A stretch of 64,000 nt of DNA from UBA2266 sp964406945 (GTDB lineage Bacteria > Planctomycetota > Phycisphaerae > Sedimentisphaerales > Anaerobacaceae), in the NCBI GenBank assembly GCA_964406945.1, contig CAYOTO010000011.1, forward strand, positions 1-64,000, given 5' to 3'. Each line of letters starts with the position of its first letter. The first letter of the stretch is position 1. The translations under genes were made by a program, and so were the position numbers. This document shows, one piece after another, positions 53,575 to 62,013 of this stretch. Below the pieces are notes generated by a model, which searched no databases, was not told the DNA's origin, and was given only the letters and a program-made list of their open reading frames with translations.

Positions 53575-54960
53575 TTACGATCCGGGCAGCAGTTGGGCCT
53601 CTATATCATAGCTCTGGGCTCTTTCGAGCGTTGGCTTGCCCAGGCAGTAGACCTTTTTACCTTGAGGCAGTTCGCCGTAGCGTTCCATGAATGCCCGGAC
53701 GGTCGAGCCGCTGGTGAACAGTATCCAGTCTATGTAATCGAAATCGACAGGTTCGGACTCGACCTGGACATTTTCGTAAACTACTACCGGTTGGACGTTT
53801 GCGCCGGCTTCCTGCAGGCCGTCTATTAGTTCGTTTCTGCCGACTTTCGGCCTGACGAGCAATATCGAGAGGCCTTCTGAGCCGATGCGGTCAAATTCGT
53901 CGAGCAGGCCGACGCTGGATTCCAGCGCCGGTCTCATATCGGCCAGAACGCCGTGATATTTGAGCCTTTCGGCGGTTGTTCTGCCTATGGCGGCGATTTT
54001 TGCACCGGCAAGGGCCCTGCTGTCTAGCCCGACAGCATTGAGCCTGCTGAAGAAGAATTTAACGCCGTTGGTGCTGGTGAAGATTATCCAGTCGAAACCA
54101 CCCAGTTTGTCGAAGATCGGATCGGCGGCCGAATAGTCATCCAGAGCGACCGATTTGATCATCGGGCGATGTACGATGGTTCCGAGGTGCTGGTATTTTT
54201 CGGGGTGCGTGCCGGGCAGGAATATTCGCGGCCTCTTGCCGAACCAGTCGAGTTTTTCGTGCAGTTCTACGACTTTGCCGACTATAAATATGGCGGGTGT
54301 GCGCAGTTGGGCTTTTTCGGCAACGTCGAGAAAATCGCCAAGAGTGCCGGTAATCACCCGCTGATCGTATCTGGTCCCCTTTTCCACGGCGGCTATTTTC
54401 GTATCGTCAGACCATCCGGCGGCCAGCAGGGAGCTGACGATTTTGGGCAGGTTTCGCACCGACATCAGGAATATGACGGTGCCGGCTTTGGGGATTTCGA
54501 TTTCTTTTTCATCCCTGCGATGGCCTGTAACAATCGCCACATTTGGTGTGAAATCGCGGTGTGTAGGGGGGATTCCGGCGTAGGAAGCGGCCGCGATGGC
54601 GCTGGTAATGCCGGGCACCTCCTCGAATTCGACGCCGGCTTCGACGCAGGCCTCGGCCTCTTCGCCGCCCCGGCCGAAGATATACGGATCGCCGCCTTTG
54701 AGACGCACGACTGTCTTTCCCTGGCGGGCCTTCTTGACCAGAAGTGCGTTCATCTGCTCCTGGGGCATTGTGTGTTTGCCGGCGAATTTGCCCACCGAAA
54801 ACAATTCGGCGTCTTCGGATGCCAGTTGCAGCAGTTCCTGCGGCATCAGGTGATCATAAAGTATTACTTCGGCCCGGGTTATGAGACGGTAGCCTTTTAG
54901 AGTGATCAATTCCAGATCGCCGGGGCCGGTGCCTACGAGATATACTTTGCCTTGTGCCAT
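53575..54960 (-). CDS. cobA-hemD: Uroporphyrinogen-III C-methyltransferase / uroporphyrinogen-III synthase fusion
   Basis: A 461-residue protein. Residues 1-242 are the SAM-dependent methyltransferase (LVGTGPGDLELIT near 8, VVRLKGGDPYIFGRGGEE at 84-101, TGHRR near 146), making precorrin-2. Residues about 245-461 are the HemD synthase (DWIIFTSTNGVKFFFSRL at 290-307, IGRTTAERL near 325, and a second DWILFTSGSTV near 410), which cyclises hydroxymethylbilane. Such fusions are common in bacteria that route tetrapyrroles through siroheme. The region 287-389 is also the closest visible relative of the extra domain in the CcmC protein at 60997. AGGAAC precedes the start. Confidence 0.95.
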   Translation of the reverse strand: MAQGKVYLVGTGPGDLELITLKGYRLITRAEVILYDHLMPQELLQLASEDAELFSVGKFAGKHTMPQEQMNALLVKKARQGKTVVRLKGGDPYIFGRGGEEAEACVEAGVEFEEVPGITSAIAAASYAGIPPTHRDFTPNVAIVTGHRRDEKEIEIPKAGTVIFLMSVRNLPKIVSSLLAAGWSDDTKIAAVEKGTRYDQRVITGTLGDFLDVAEKAQLRTPAIFIVGKVVELHEKLDWFGKRPRIFLPGTHPEKYQHLGTIVHRPMIKSVALDDYSAADPIFDKLGGFDWIIFTSTNGVKFFFSRLNAVGLDSRALAGAKIAAIGRTTAERLKYHGVLADMRPALESSVGLLDEFDRIGSEGLSILLVRPKVGRNELIDGLQEAGANVQPVVVYENVQVESEPVDFDYIDWILFTSGSTVRAFMERYGELPQGKKVYCLGKPTLERAQSYDIEAQLLPGS

Positions 54961-55236
54961 GAATGATCGTTCCTGGGAAATTCTGACTGACTCAGTAAGT
55001 TTTTAAGTTTTCTCACAAATGAGAACAAGAGGCTGTCAGTGGGAGTTTTGAGCTGTGAGTCATGCTATCGGCAGCCAGCGACTTTACATTTACGGCCTTT
55101 TCTGCTACCAGAACTTATCGGCGCAGGCCGGGGCGGTCAAGACAAAACATGCCCGGACTTTAGTGCGTAAAGTGGAATAATCGGCCGCAATTGAGGCAGA
55201 ATTCAACCGAAGAGAGGTATTACGGAGCACGTTTAA
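54961..55236. promoter_or_regulatory. Divergent control region of cobA-hemD and ahbA
   Basis: About 276 bp between divergent genes of one pathway. No gene is seen. GGAG lies before the ahbA ATG. Promoter elements were not resolved. Confidence 0.3.
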
Positions 55237-55704
55237 ATGGACGAACTTGACGGCAGGATAATAAAGGCGCTGCAGCATGATTTTCCGCTCGAGGAGCGTC
55301 CTTACGAGGTTCTTGCGGCGAAACTGGGTATCCCGGGCGAGCAACTGTGGGCAAGGGTCGAGAAATTGCTGGACGCGGGGGTTATTCGGCGTATGGGAGC
55401 AAGTTTGAACTCGCATAAGCTGGGATTTGCGAGCACTCTGGCGGCCGTGAGTGTGGAGCCGGGCCGGGTGGACGAGGCAGCCGAGGTAATCGGGGGGTAT
55501 TCGGAAGTTACACACAGCTACATGCGCAACGACCGGTTCAATATATGGTTTACGTTGATTACGACGGACCTGAAAAAGATTTCCGAACTGCTGGAAGAGA
55601 TCCGCAAAAAGCTTGATTTGGAGCCGTCGCAGGTGTTGAATCTGCCCATGAAGAGGATTTTCAAGCTGAACGCGCGATTCAACGTGGCGGACAAATCGCG
55701 TTAG
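55237..55704 (+). CDS. ahbA: Siroheme decarboxylase subunit AhbA
   Basis: 155 residues. An N-terminal winged helix (DELDGRIIKALQHDFPLEERPY) leads into the RRMGASLNSHKLGFAS strand and the decarboxylase half with VTHSYMRNDRFNIWFTL, where the His is the expected catalytic residue. The end (NLPMKRIFKLNARF) is typical of AhbA/NirD proteins. It partners AhbB (47034). GGAG lies ahead of the ATG. It stands 317 bp before ccmE, linking heme synthesis to cytochrome c maturation. Confidence 0.85.
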   Translation: MDELDGRIIKALQHDFPLEERPYEVLAAKLGIPGEQLWARVEKLLDAGVIRRMGASLNSHKLGFASTLAAVSVEPGRVDEAAEVIGGYSEVTHSYMRNDRFNIWFTLITTDLKKISELLEEIRKKLDLEPSQVLNLPMKRIFKLNARFNVADKSR

Positions 55705-56021
55705 CAAACCGGCGATTCACCTGTTTGCCGCGGAAAGCCGGAAATTCTCATGTCTGGTAAATCCAGGCGCCGACCATATAACGGTGTCGATCCGGCACCG
55801 GGTTTTATTGCACGAAACGGGTTTTTCGGATAAAATGGAATATTTCCGGGGCGGCGGCCGTTTCGAAATAAGCTGTTGACCAGGTTGTCAATCAGGCGTC
55901 CGGGTTAATTCATGGCGAAAAAGTGGGATTTTTAGCAGGTACTTTCGCCAACAAAAGACAGTCGGGGCCGTATGGTTCTGCTGATAATCTTTCCGTTAAT
56001 GTCTGTGGCGGTATCAGAAAC
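55705..56021. other. Gap between ahbA and ccmE
   Basis: A frame from 55923 runs into ccmE, but nothing in its first 33 codons resembles CcmE, so I treat it as leader. No other gene or clear terminator is seen. Confidence 0.35.
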
Positions 56022-56420
56022 ATGAAGAAAGCTACAATAGTCAAGGTAGTTATCGGGGTGGTCGTTATCGGCTCGGCCCTTTCATATTTCGTCTTCCAGG
56101 CGATGAAATCCTCCTGGTCTTACTATTACTCGGTGGACGAATTCGCGGAAAAGCGGGATGTGGCGATGGATTATTCGCTGCGTCTTGCGGGAACGGTCAA
56201 GGCCGGCTCGGTAGCGCGGGATCTGCAGGAGGTTAAGCTGAATTTCGTACTGGCCGGGGAGGAATCGCAGGTTCCGGTTCAGTATGCCGGGGTGGTTCCG
56301 GACAATTTCTCCGAGGGCAGAGAGGTTCTGGTTGATGGGCGAATAACTCCCGCCGGCGTGTTCGAAGCCGACACAGTCATCACCAAGTGTGAATCCAAAT
56401 ACAAGGCAAAATTAGAGTAG
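56022..56420 (+). CDS. ccmE: Cytochrome c maturation heme chaperone CcmE, CxxxY type
   Basis: 132 residues from ATG 56022. A membrane anchor (about 7-27) is followed by the OB-fold heme chaperone domain (RLAGTVKAGSV near 54, FVLAGEESQVPVQYAGVVPDNF near 75-97). In E. coli the heme is held covalently by a His in an HxxxY motif. Here the corresponding residues are C123 and Y127 in KCESKY, the CxxxY variant described for CcmE of sulfate reducers and archaea (System I*). The protein is short after this motif. It is first of the ccm run, four bases before ccmF. Confidence 0.88.
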   Translation: MKKATIVKVVIGVVVIGSALSYFVFQAMKSSWSYYYSVDEFAEKRDVAMDYSLRLAGTVKAGSVARDLQEVKLNFVLAGEESQVPVQYAGVVPDNFSEGREVLVDGRITPAGVFEADTVITKCESKYKAKLE

Positions 56421-56423
56421 AAC

Positions 56424-58430
56424 ATGTCGGATTTAGGCCACTTCTGTCTGCTGCTGGGGTTGTTTCTGAGCGGCTACGCTCTTATTGTAGACGCTTTTGC
56501 CGCGGCGCGCAATCATTCGCAACTGGCCCGAAGCGGCCGTAACGCCACTTTCAGCGCTTTTGCGGTGCTGAGTGTGGCGATGGCGCTGCTGTGGGTTTTG
56601 CTGATTCGGAGCGATTTTTCGGTCAGTTACGTCGCCGAACACACGTCGAAGGCACTGCCGCTGGCGTACAAGATCAGTGCGCTATGGGCGGGCGCATCGG
56701 GTTCGCTGCTGCTCTGGCTGTGGATGCAGGTGGGCCTTGTCGCTATTGCTTTCAGGAGCACCGATCCTGAGAAAAGGCAATTTGCCGCGGGAGCACGGTC
56801 GCTGGCCAACCTGGTGAGCGTTTACTTCATACTGGTGCTCATATTCGATAAGAACCCGTTCGAGTTGTCGACAACCGTTCCGGCGGACGGGGCGGGGCTC
56901 AATCCGCTGCTGCAGCATCCGGCGATGGCGCTGCATCCGCCGACGCTGTTCATAGGCTACGCGGCGTTCGCGGTGCCTTTTGCATGGGCGCTGGCGTCGA
57001 TTCGCACCCACGGTCTGCGCGGCACAAAAACACTTTTCTCGAAGATGCAGGGCTGGATTCTCCTGGCGTGGCTGTTTCTTACCATCGGAATCGTGTTGGG
57101 GGCCTGGTGGGCGTATGAAGAACTGGGCTGGGGCGGCTACTGGGCGTGGGACCCGGTTGAGAATGCCTCGCTTATGCCCTGGCTGACGGCTACGGCGCTG
57201 CTGCACTGCTCGCGAACGTTCCGACCGGATACCTCAATCGCAAAATGGCTGGTCGGGCTATCTATACTTACGTTCGGCATGTGTATTTTCGGTACTTTTC
57301 TGACCAGATACGGACTGGTCTCCAGTGTACACGCGTTCCCCGAACCGGGGCTCGGCATATTGTTCATGGTCTTGATCGTGAACATAATCGTGCTGGCGGG
57401 CGTTCTGTTCGGCCTGCATCTGGCCAATCGAAAGACTGTTCCGCAGGCGGTAAGTACGAAGGCACACCGATCAATCATAATCAACAACTATTTGATGCTG
57501 CTGCTGATGGTGGTGATATTCGTCGGTACGCTTTTCCCGTTTTTCAGTCAGCTTCTGGCCAAACGCCAGATACAGTTGCAGCCGGCGTATTTTACGAAGA
57601 TAACCGCCCTGCCGGGGCTGGGTCTTCTTCTGCTGCTGGCTATCTGTCCGCATCTATTCAAGCGTGGTTTCAAGGCCCAGTGGCGGACAATCGGCGCAAT
57701 CGCGGCTGTTGCGGTTGCGGTACTGGCATGGCTGGTGGTCGCCGTTTTGTCGCAACATATTGAAACGCTGGATGAGTTTCTACGAAATACGGGCATTATC
57801 ATGGACAATCCTGGTTCGCAGGGGCTGGCGATTGCGTGCGGGATAATCAGTCTGTTCGCTGTTGTTAACCTGATCGCGGATTTCGCCGGTCTCAAGAGGA
57901 GGCCCGGCCTGAGGTGGCTCGGCGCGCGTCTTGTTCATATCGGCGTGGTTCTGACGTTTATCGGAATTGCAGGTTCGGGCGGGTATGACGTCGAAGAGAA
58001 TATAGCCCTGACGAAGGATCAGACCAAGACTGTCGCGGGATATGACCTGACATTCGAAAGCCTGGAAGCGGACCACGGACATGAGAGCCCGGACGAAGAG
58101 GTTCATTCGACCACAGTGACAGCAAATATCATCGCCCGCAAAGAGGGCGGGCCGGAAATCAAACTCGGGCCGGCGCTGGCTTTTTATACAGCAAGCGACA
58201 AACGCACCAGCGAAATTGCGGTAAGGCGGACACTGGCGGGGGATTTGTATCTGGCGCTGACGGAAGTAGATCATCGCTCGGGGATGATAAACCTGATGGT
58301 GCTTATCAAGCCGCTGATCAACTGGATCTGGATCGGCGGCATTTTGGCGGTGTTGGGTACGGTGGCCGTGTTGATATCGCTGTTCGGCAGAACGACCGCC
58401 AGGGTTAAAACTGACGAGGATTCTAAATGA
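56424..58430 (+). CDS. ccmF: Heme lyase subunit CcmF
   Basis: A 668-residue membrane protein with about 15 helices. AYKISALWAGASGSLLLW near 80, HPPTLFIGYAAFAVPFAWAL near 172-191 and the tryptophan-rich motif WWAYEELGWGGYWAWDP at about 229-245 are diagnostic of CcmF. It transfers heme from CcmE to apocytochrome. A large soluble segment at about 535-620 matches the periplasmic loop near the C-terminus. Its TGA overlaps the next ATG (ATGA). No CcmH-type partner is nearby, as in other System I* organisms. Confidence 0.94.
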   Translation: MSDLGHFCLLLGLFLSGYALIVDAFAAARNHSQLARSGRNATFSAFAVLSVAMALLWVLLIRSDFSVSYVAEHTSKALPLAYKISALWAGASGSLLLWLWMQVGLVAIAFRSTDPEKRQFAAGARSLANLVSVYFILVLIFDKNPFELSTTVPADGAGLNPLLQHPAMALHPPTLFIGYAAFAVPFAWALASIRTHGLRGTKTLFSKMQGWILLAWLFLTIGIVLGAWWAYEELGWGGYWAWDPVENASLMPWLTATALLHCSRTFRPDTSIAKWLVGLSILTFGMCIFGTFLTRYGLVSSVHAFPEPGLGILFMVLIVNIIVLAGVLFGLHLANRKTVPQAVSTKAHRSIIINNYLMLLLMVVIFVGTLFPFFSQLLAKRQIQLQPAYFTKITALPGLGLLLLLAICPHLFKRGFKAQWRTIGAIAAVAVAVLAWLVVAVLSQHIETLDEFLRNTGIIMDNPGSQGLAIACGIISLFAVVNLIADFAGLKRRPGLRWLGARLVHIGVVLTFIGIAGSGGYDVEENIALTKDQTKTVAGYDLTFESLEADHGHESPDEEVHSTTVTANIIARKEGGPEIKLGPALAFYTASDKRTSEIAVRRTLAGDLYLALTEVDHRSGMINLMVLIKPLINWIWIGGILAVLGTVAVLISLFGRTTARVKTDEDSK

Positions 58431-58534
58431 GCGTTCTGAAATGGATATTGCTTGCGATATGCGTAGCGGCCGTGGTATGGCCCCTGCTGGCTCCGCAGCC
58501 GGACGAACGGAAGGCCGTGAGGAAACGCAGATGA
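58427..58534 (+). CDS. 35-residue membrane protein in ccm operon
   Basis: A tiny frame: MSVLKWILLAICVAAVVWP, then a short tail rich in Arg/Lys. It has one membrane helix with the positive tail after it. Both ends overlap their neighbours by ATGA (58427-58430 and 58531-58534), which is strong evidence for translation. It resembles in size and shape the small CcmD/CcmH-like helpers, but no motif proves this. Confidence 0.6.
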   Translation: MSVLKWILLAICVAAVVWPLLAPQPDERKAVRKRR

Positions 58535-59514
58535 GATACGTACTGGTTGCAATGTCGCTTCTGCTGGGCGTTTCGACTGTTACAGCGGCTCAGGCCTCTG
58601 ACGGTGTCGGTGCATCGGCAGCGACGGTAACTGTCCAGTTGGAGAAGGGCTCGGCCGGTGGAAAGTCCACCGAGGGCGATGCCGTCTATCTGGAGATTTA
58701 CAGGGACCGTCAGAACATAAGAACTCTGCAGGCGGTTTCGGACGCCAACGGCACGGCCATTTTCCGGGATGTCCTAACGGGCAGCGGGCTTTTCGCGATT
58801 CCCCGGGCCAAGCACGGCGAAATGATGTTCGGCGGCCAGCCCGTGGCGCTTACGCCGGGGAAAACAGAAATCGTCGCCGGCGTGCAGGTATTCGATGTTT
58901 CCTATGACACATCGAGTCTTACGGCCAAGACACACCATATAATCATCCGCTCGCGGGGGCCGACTCTGTACGTTACCGAGTACATACAACTGGTAAACGA
59001 CTCGGACGTTGCGGTGAGCAGCTCCAAAAGAGACGCCGGGGGCCGGCCGAAAGTGCTCCAAATCGATCTGCCAAAAGGCTATGACAACCTCAAACCCACC
59101 GGATACCTGGAAGAGGGCGAACTGGTGCTCACGGACACCGGGTTCTACGATACGATGGCGATGCCGCCGGGCGAATACCAGCTTCAGTTCTCATATATGC
59201 TCGATATAACGTCCAACGATATGGAAATAGCCAGGAATCTGACATTCCCGACGGCCGATCTTGTTGTCTTTTCGCAACTGGCCGAGGCGAAGCTTACCGG
59301 GTTCGGCCAGCAGGGCAGCGAAGTGATGGGCCAGAACGGCAAGCCCATGAAATACTACAAGAAGACCGATTTAGCTCGCGGCCAGGAAGTCGCATTCCGT
59401 ATAGAGGGCTTCAATGTCAGAGGTTCGAACTTGACAACCTGGCTGATATTGACTCTTGTATTCAGCGCCGTGCTGCTTCTGGCTCTCTCGAAGCTACGGA
59501 CGGGCAAAGGCTGA
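58531..59514 (+). CDS. Exported membrane-anchored protein of unknown function in ccm operon
   Basis: 327 residues from ATG 58531. Signal peptide 1-23, then a beta-rich region beginning VTVQLEKGSAGG and AVYLEIYRD, which resembles carboxypeptidase-regulatory-like beta domains. A second strand-rich domain follows, and a C-terminal helix (about 300-320) anchors it. No Cys for heme or thiol chemistry is present in the exported part. Coupling to ccmF through the 35-residue ORF and position before ccmA suggest an assembly factor specific to this version of the system. Confidence 0.7.
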   Translation: MRYVLVAMSLLLGVSTVTAAQASDGVGASAATVTVQLEKGSAGGKSTEGDAVYLEIYRDRQNIRTLQAVSDANGTAIFRDVLTGSGLFAIPRAKHGEMMFGGQPVALTPGKTEIVAGVQVFDVSYDTSSLTAKTHHIIIRSRGPTLYVTEYIQLVNDSDVAVSSSKRDAGGRPKVLQIDLPKGYDNLKPTGYLEEGELVLTDTGFYDTMAMPPGEYQLQFSYMLDITSNDMEIARNLTFPTADLVVFSQLAEAKLTGFGQQGSEVMGQNGKPMKYYKKTDLARGQEVAFRIEGFNVRGSNLTTWLILTLVFSAVLLLALSKLRTGKG

Positions 59515-59540
59515 TTGCAAAGTTACTGAGTTGCGGGCGC

Positions 59541-60281
59541 ATGCAGGAAAATCGACAAGACACCCAATCCAATTCGATGATATCGGTCAGGTCCGTAAGC
59601 AAGGCCTTTTCCTCTAGACCCGTACTTAACGACGTAAACCTGGAAATAGCCGCAGGCCAGGCGGTGTGCCTGTGCGGTGTTAACGGGGCCGGCAAGAGCA
59701 CCCTGATGCGGATAATTGCGGGTCTGCTGCAGCCGGATTCGGGAACGGTGCTTGTCAACTCTAATGACATTACGACCGAGCCGGAGAAATCCAAACCTCA
59801 ACTGGGCGTCATAAGCCACAAGTCGATGGTCTACTCGGACCTGACGGTAACCGAGAATCTGACGTTTTTCGCCAATCTTTATGGTGTGCAGCGGCCCGAT
59901 GAAAGAGTCAAAGAACTCATGGCGGACGTGGGCCTGACGCCGTACAGGTACGATCGGGCGTCGGCCCTTTCGCGCGGGCTGCTGCAGAGGCTTTCCATCT
60001 CGAGAGCGATGGTTCACAGGCCCACGGTGTTGCTGGCGGATGAGCCCTTCACGGGGCTGGACGCCCACGCATGCAGGCATTTGATCGAGGTACTGACGGG
60101 TTTCGCGGATGAGGGCGGGACGATACTGATGACAACGCACGACGTGAGCATAGGCGTGCGGTGCTGCAGTCGGCTGGTGGTGCTGGATCAGAAGGATTTT
60201 ATTTTCGACAGAAACTTAAGCGACGTGGATGCCGTGGCGTTCAGTCAGGACTATCTGGAATACGCCAGGAGCGCTAATTGA
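59541..60281 (+). CDS. ccmA: Heme exporter ATPase CcmA
   Basis: A 246-residue ABC ATPase. Walker A GVNGAGKS near residue 49, signature LSRGLLQRLSI, Walker B VLLADEPFTGLD and TTHD as H-loop. The LSRGxxxRL form of the signature is typical of CcmA. With CcmB and CcmC it drives release of heme-loaded CcmE. The next gene starts inside its stop codon (TTGA), indicating coupling. Confidence 0.92.
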   Translation: MQENRQDTQSNSMISVRSVSKAFSSRPVLNDVNLEIAAGQAVCLCGVNGAGKSTLMRIIAGLLQPDSGTVLVNSNDITTEPEKSKPQLGVISHKSMVYSDLTVTENLTFFANLYGVQRPDERVKELMADVGLTPYRYDRASALSRGLLQRLSISRAMVHRPTVLLADEPFTGLDAHACRHLIEVLTGFADEGGTILMTTHDVSIGVRCCSRLVVLDQKDFIFDRNLSDVDAVAFSQDYLEYARSAN

Positions 60282-60991
60282 AGTATTTCTGGCTTAGTTT
60301 CAAAGCGGTCTTCCTCAAGGACATAGTCATCGAATTGCGGGCCAGACAGGTTTTGCCGACGATGATTGTCCTTGGCATGCTAATCGTCTGGATTCTCCGC
60401 ATAGCCGCCGAGGCCACGTCGGTTGAAGCGGCCGTAATCGGACCGGCGGCGCTGTGGATTGCGTTCCTGTTCTCGGGGCTGCTGGCGCAGGAGAGATCGT
60501 TCTCGACGGAGCAGCAGGATGACTGCATTTACGGGCTGCTGCTGGCGCCGGTGGATGCCGGGACGATTTATCTTGCCAAGCTTCTGGTGAATATCGTGAT
60601 GCTGTCGATATTCGAATTGATTATCGTGCCGGTGGTGATGGTGGCTTTCAAGCTGAGTCTGTCCGCCAATCCGCTGATGCTGGTGGCGGTGCTGCTTCTG
60701 GGCAATGTGGGAATCTCCAGCGTAGGGACGCTATTTTCGGCGATAGTGCAGCTTACGCGGACACGGGGGTCGCTTCTGAGCATTATGGTTCTGGTTATTC
60801 TGATGCCCATGATGGTGCCGGCCAATTTCGCTCTGCTGATGCTTTTCGGGGCGATACCGGAGGAACTTGCCGGTTCGGGCGCACTGGCGTTCGTGGGTTC
60901 GTTCCAGAGTGCGCTGGCGTATCTGGCTGTTTTCGACGCGGTGTTCGTGGTCACGAGCTGGCTGCTGTTCGGTGTGGCAATAAAGGAATAG
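60278..60991 (+). CDS. ccmB: Heme exporter permease CcmB
   Basis: A 237-residue, six-helix membrane protein. It begins KAVFLKDIVIELRARQVLPT, the conserved N-terminus of CcmB, followed by AALWIAFLFSGLLAQERSF and DDCIYGLLLAPVD. The start is TTG at 60278, preceded by AGGAG in the end of ccmA, an unusual but well supported initiation codon. It forms the channel partner of CcmA. ccmC follows after 5 bp. Confidence 0.92.
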   Translation: MKYFWLSFKAVFLKDIVIELRARQVLPTMIVLGMLIVWILRIAAEATSVEAAVIGPAALWIAFLFSGLLAQERSFSTEQQDDCIYGLLLAPVDAGTIYLAKLLVNIVMLSIFELIIVPVVMVAFKLSLSANPLMLVAVLLLGNVGISSVGTLFSAIVQLTRTRGSLLSIMVLVILMPMMVPANFALLMLFGAIPEELAGSGALAFVGSFQSALAYLAVFDAVFVVTSWLLFGVAIKE

Positions 60992-60996
60992 GATAT

Positions 60997-61992
60997 ATGA
61001 GACGAATACTTTTCTTTGCGGCGTTCGTACTGCTGCTGGCAAATATGTGGATGGCCCTGACGGTCGGCAGAATCGCCGGGCCGACGGGCAGGATAGACAC
61101 CGAGATTAGGGCGATCGACGATTACGACTGGATCGTGTTTACGCGGGCCGATTCGGTTGATCTTATTCTTTCCAGGCTTGGGGTTCTGGAGTTGTCGCCG
61201 GAGCATCTGGCCGCAGTAAAGATCGTAGCGGTCGAAGCGGAGGCGGTTCGGATACTGCAAGAGAAAGGGCTAGCGCCCGATTTAGAGGCCGAGCCGGCGA
61301 CGATTGCCGGGGCGCTGACAACGTTCGAAGAAGCTGACGTTGCTGACACCAAAATTCTGGTCGTCGGGGAGATTGCCGGCAAAAACAAACTAATCGAAGG
61401 ACTTGCGGCGGCGGGCGCTTCGGTGGTCAGGACGCTTATCGATTCTCCGGTGCGCAATATTCTCTACGCGCATGTGCCAAGCTCGATCTGCTCACTGCTG
61501 GCGTTTACAGTTCTACTGGTCGCATCGGTCGGCTATCTGGTAACGAGAAAGCCGGGCTGGGATCTGACGGCGGCGGCTTCGGCGGAGGTCGCCCTGGTCC
61601 TCGCTACGATTCTGAACGCGACCGGGATGATTTTTTCGCGCGCCGAGTGGAACATCTGGTGGAGTCCGAGTCCCCGGCTGGTGTCGTCGGCGATTCTGTG
61701 GTTTCTGGCGGTGGTCTACATAATACTGCGGCACAGCATTTCCGGGTCGCATCATCACAGGGCGCGGGTTTGCGCGGTTTTCGGAATCATAGCGTTTCTC
61801 GATGTCCCGATGGTTTATATAAGTGCGAGATTTATCAGCGATATTCATAAGCCAAATTTCACGCTGGAATCGCCGCCGCAGAAGATAGCGTTCGTGCTTG
61901 GCATTATCGGCACGATTATTCTTTCCTCAGCGCTTATCTGGCTGAAGACGGATATTCTGAAGGCAAAATCCAGACTCGAACAGTTAACCTGA
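60997..61992 (+). CDS. ccmC: CcmC-type heme handling protein with inserted HemD-like domain
   Basis: 331 residues. Residues 1-30 form the first membrane helix, with Arg at the N-terminus predicting a cytoplasmic start. Residues 41-147 are not part of normal CcmC; they align without gaps to residues 287-389 of the CobA-HemD protein, with by-eye identity at about 34 of 103 positions, including DWIVFT, SRL and GL..AGA. The CcmC body then resumes (NILYAHVPSSICSLL, 154-168) with the His expected to bind heme (H159) and later DVPMVYIS and a second His in DIHKP. The WGxWWxWDxRL motif is reduced to WNIWWSPSPRL. The HemD-like lobe would lie in the periplasm. It lacks the usual HemD phosphate-contact residues (FTSTN, GRTTA), so binding rather than synthesis is likely. 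Confidence 0.82.
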   Translation: MRRILFFAAFVLLLANMWMALTVGRIAGPTGRIDTEIRAIDDYDWIVFTRADSVDLILSRLGVLELSPEHLAAVKIVAVEAEAVRILQEKGLAPDLEAEPATIAGALTTFEEADVADTKILVVGEIAGKNKLIEGLAAAGASVVRTLIDSPVRNILYAHVPSSICSLLAFTVLLVASVGYLVTRKPGWDLTAAASAEVALVLATILNATGMIFSRAEWNIWWSPSPRLVSSAILWFLAVVYIILRHSISGSHHHRARVCAVFGIIAFLDVPMVYISARFISDIHKPNFTLESPPQKIAFVLGIIGTIILSSALIWLKTDILKAKSRLEQLT

Positions 61993-62013
61993 TTCCCGAG
62001 AGGAGTTGTAAAT

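Noticed and set aside
53575..54960. CysG trifunctional siroheme synthase
   Set aside because: The methyltransferase is at the N-terminus and HemD at the C-terminus; there is no dehydrogenase/ferrochelatase domain, so it is a CobA-HemD fusion.
55923..56021. 33-codon extension of ccmE
   Set aside because: No similarity to CcmE and no signal function needed, as the membrane anchor starts right after ATG 56022.
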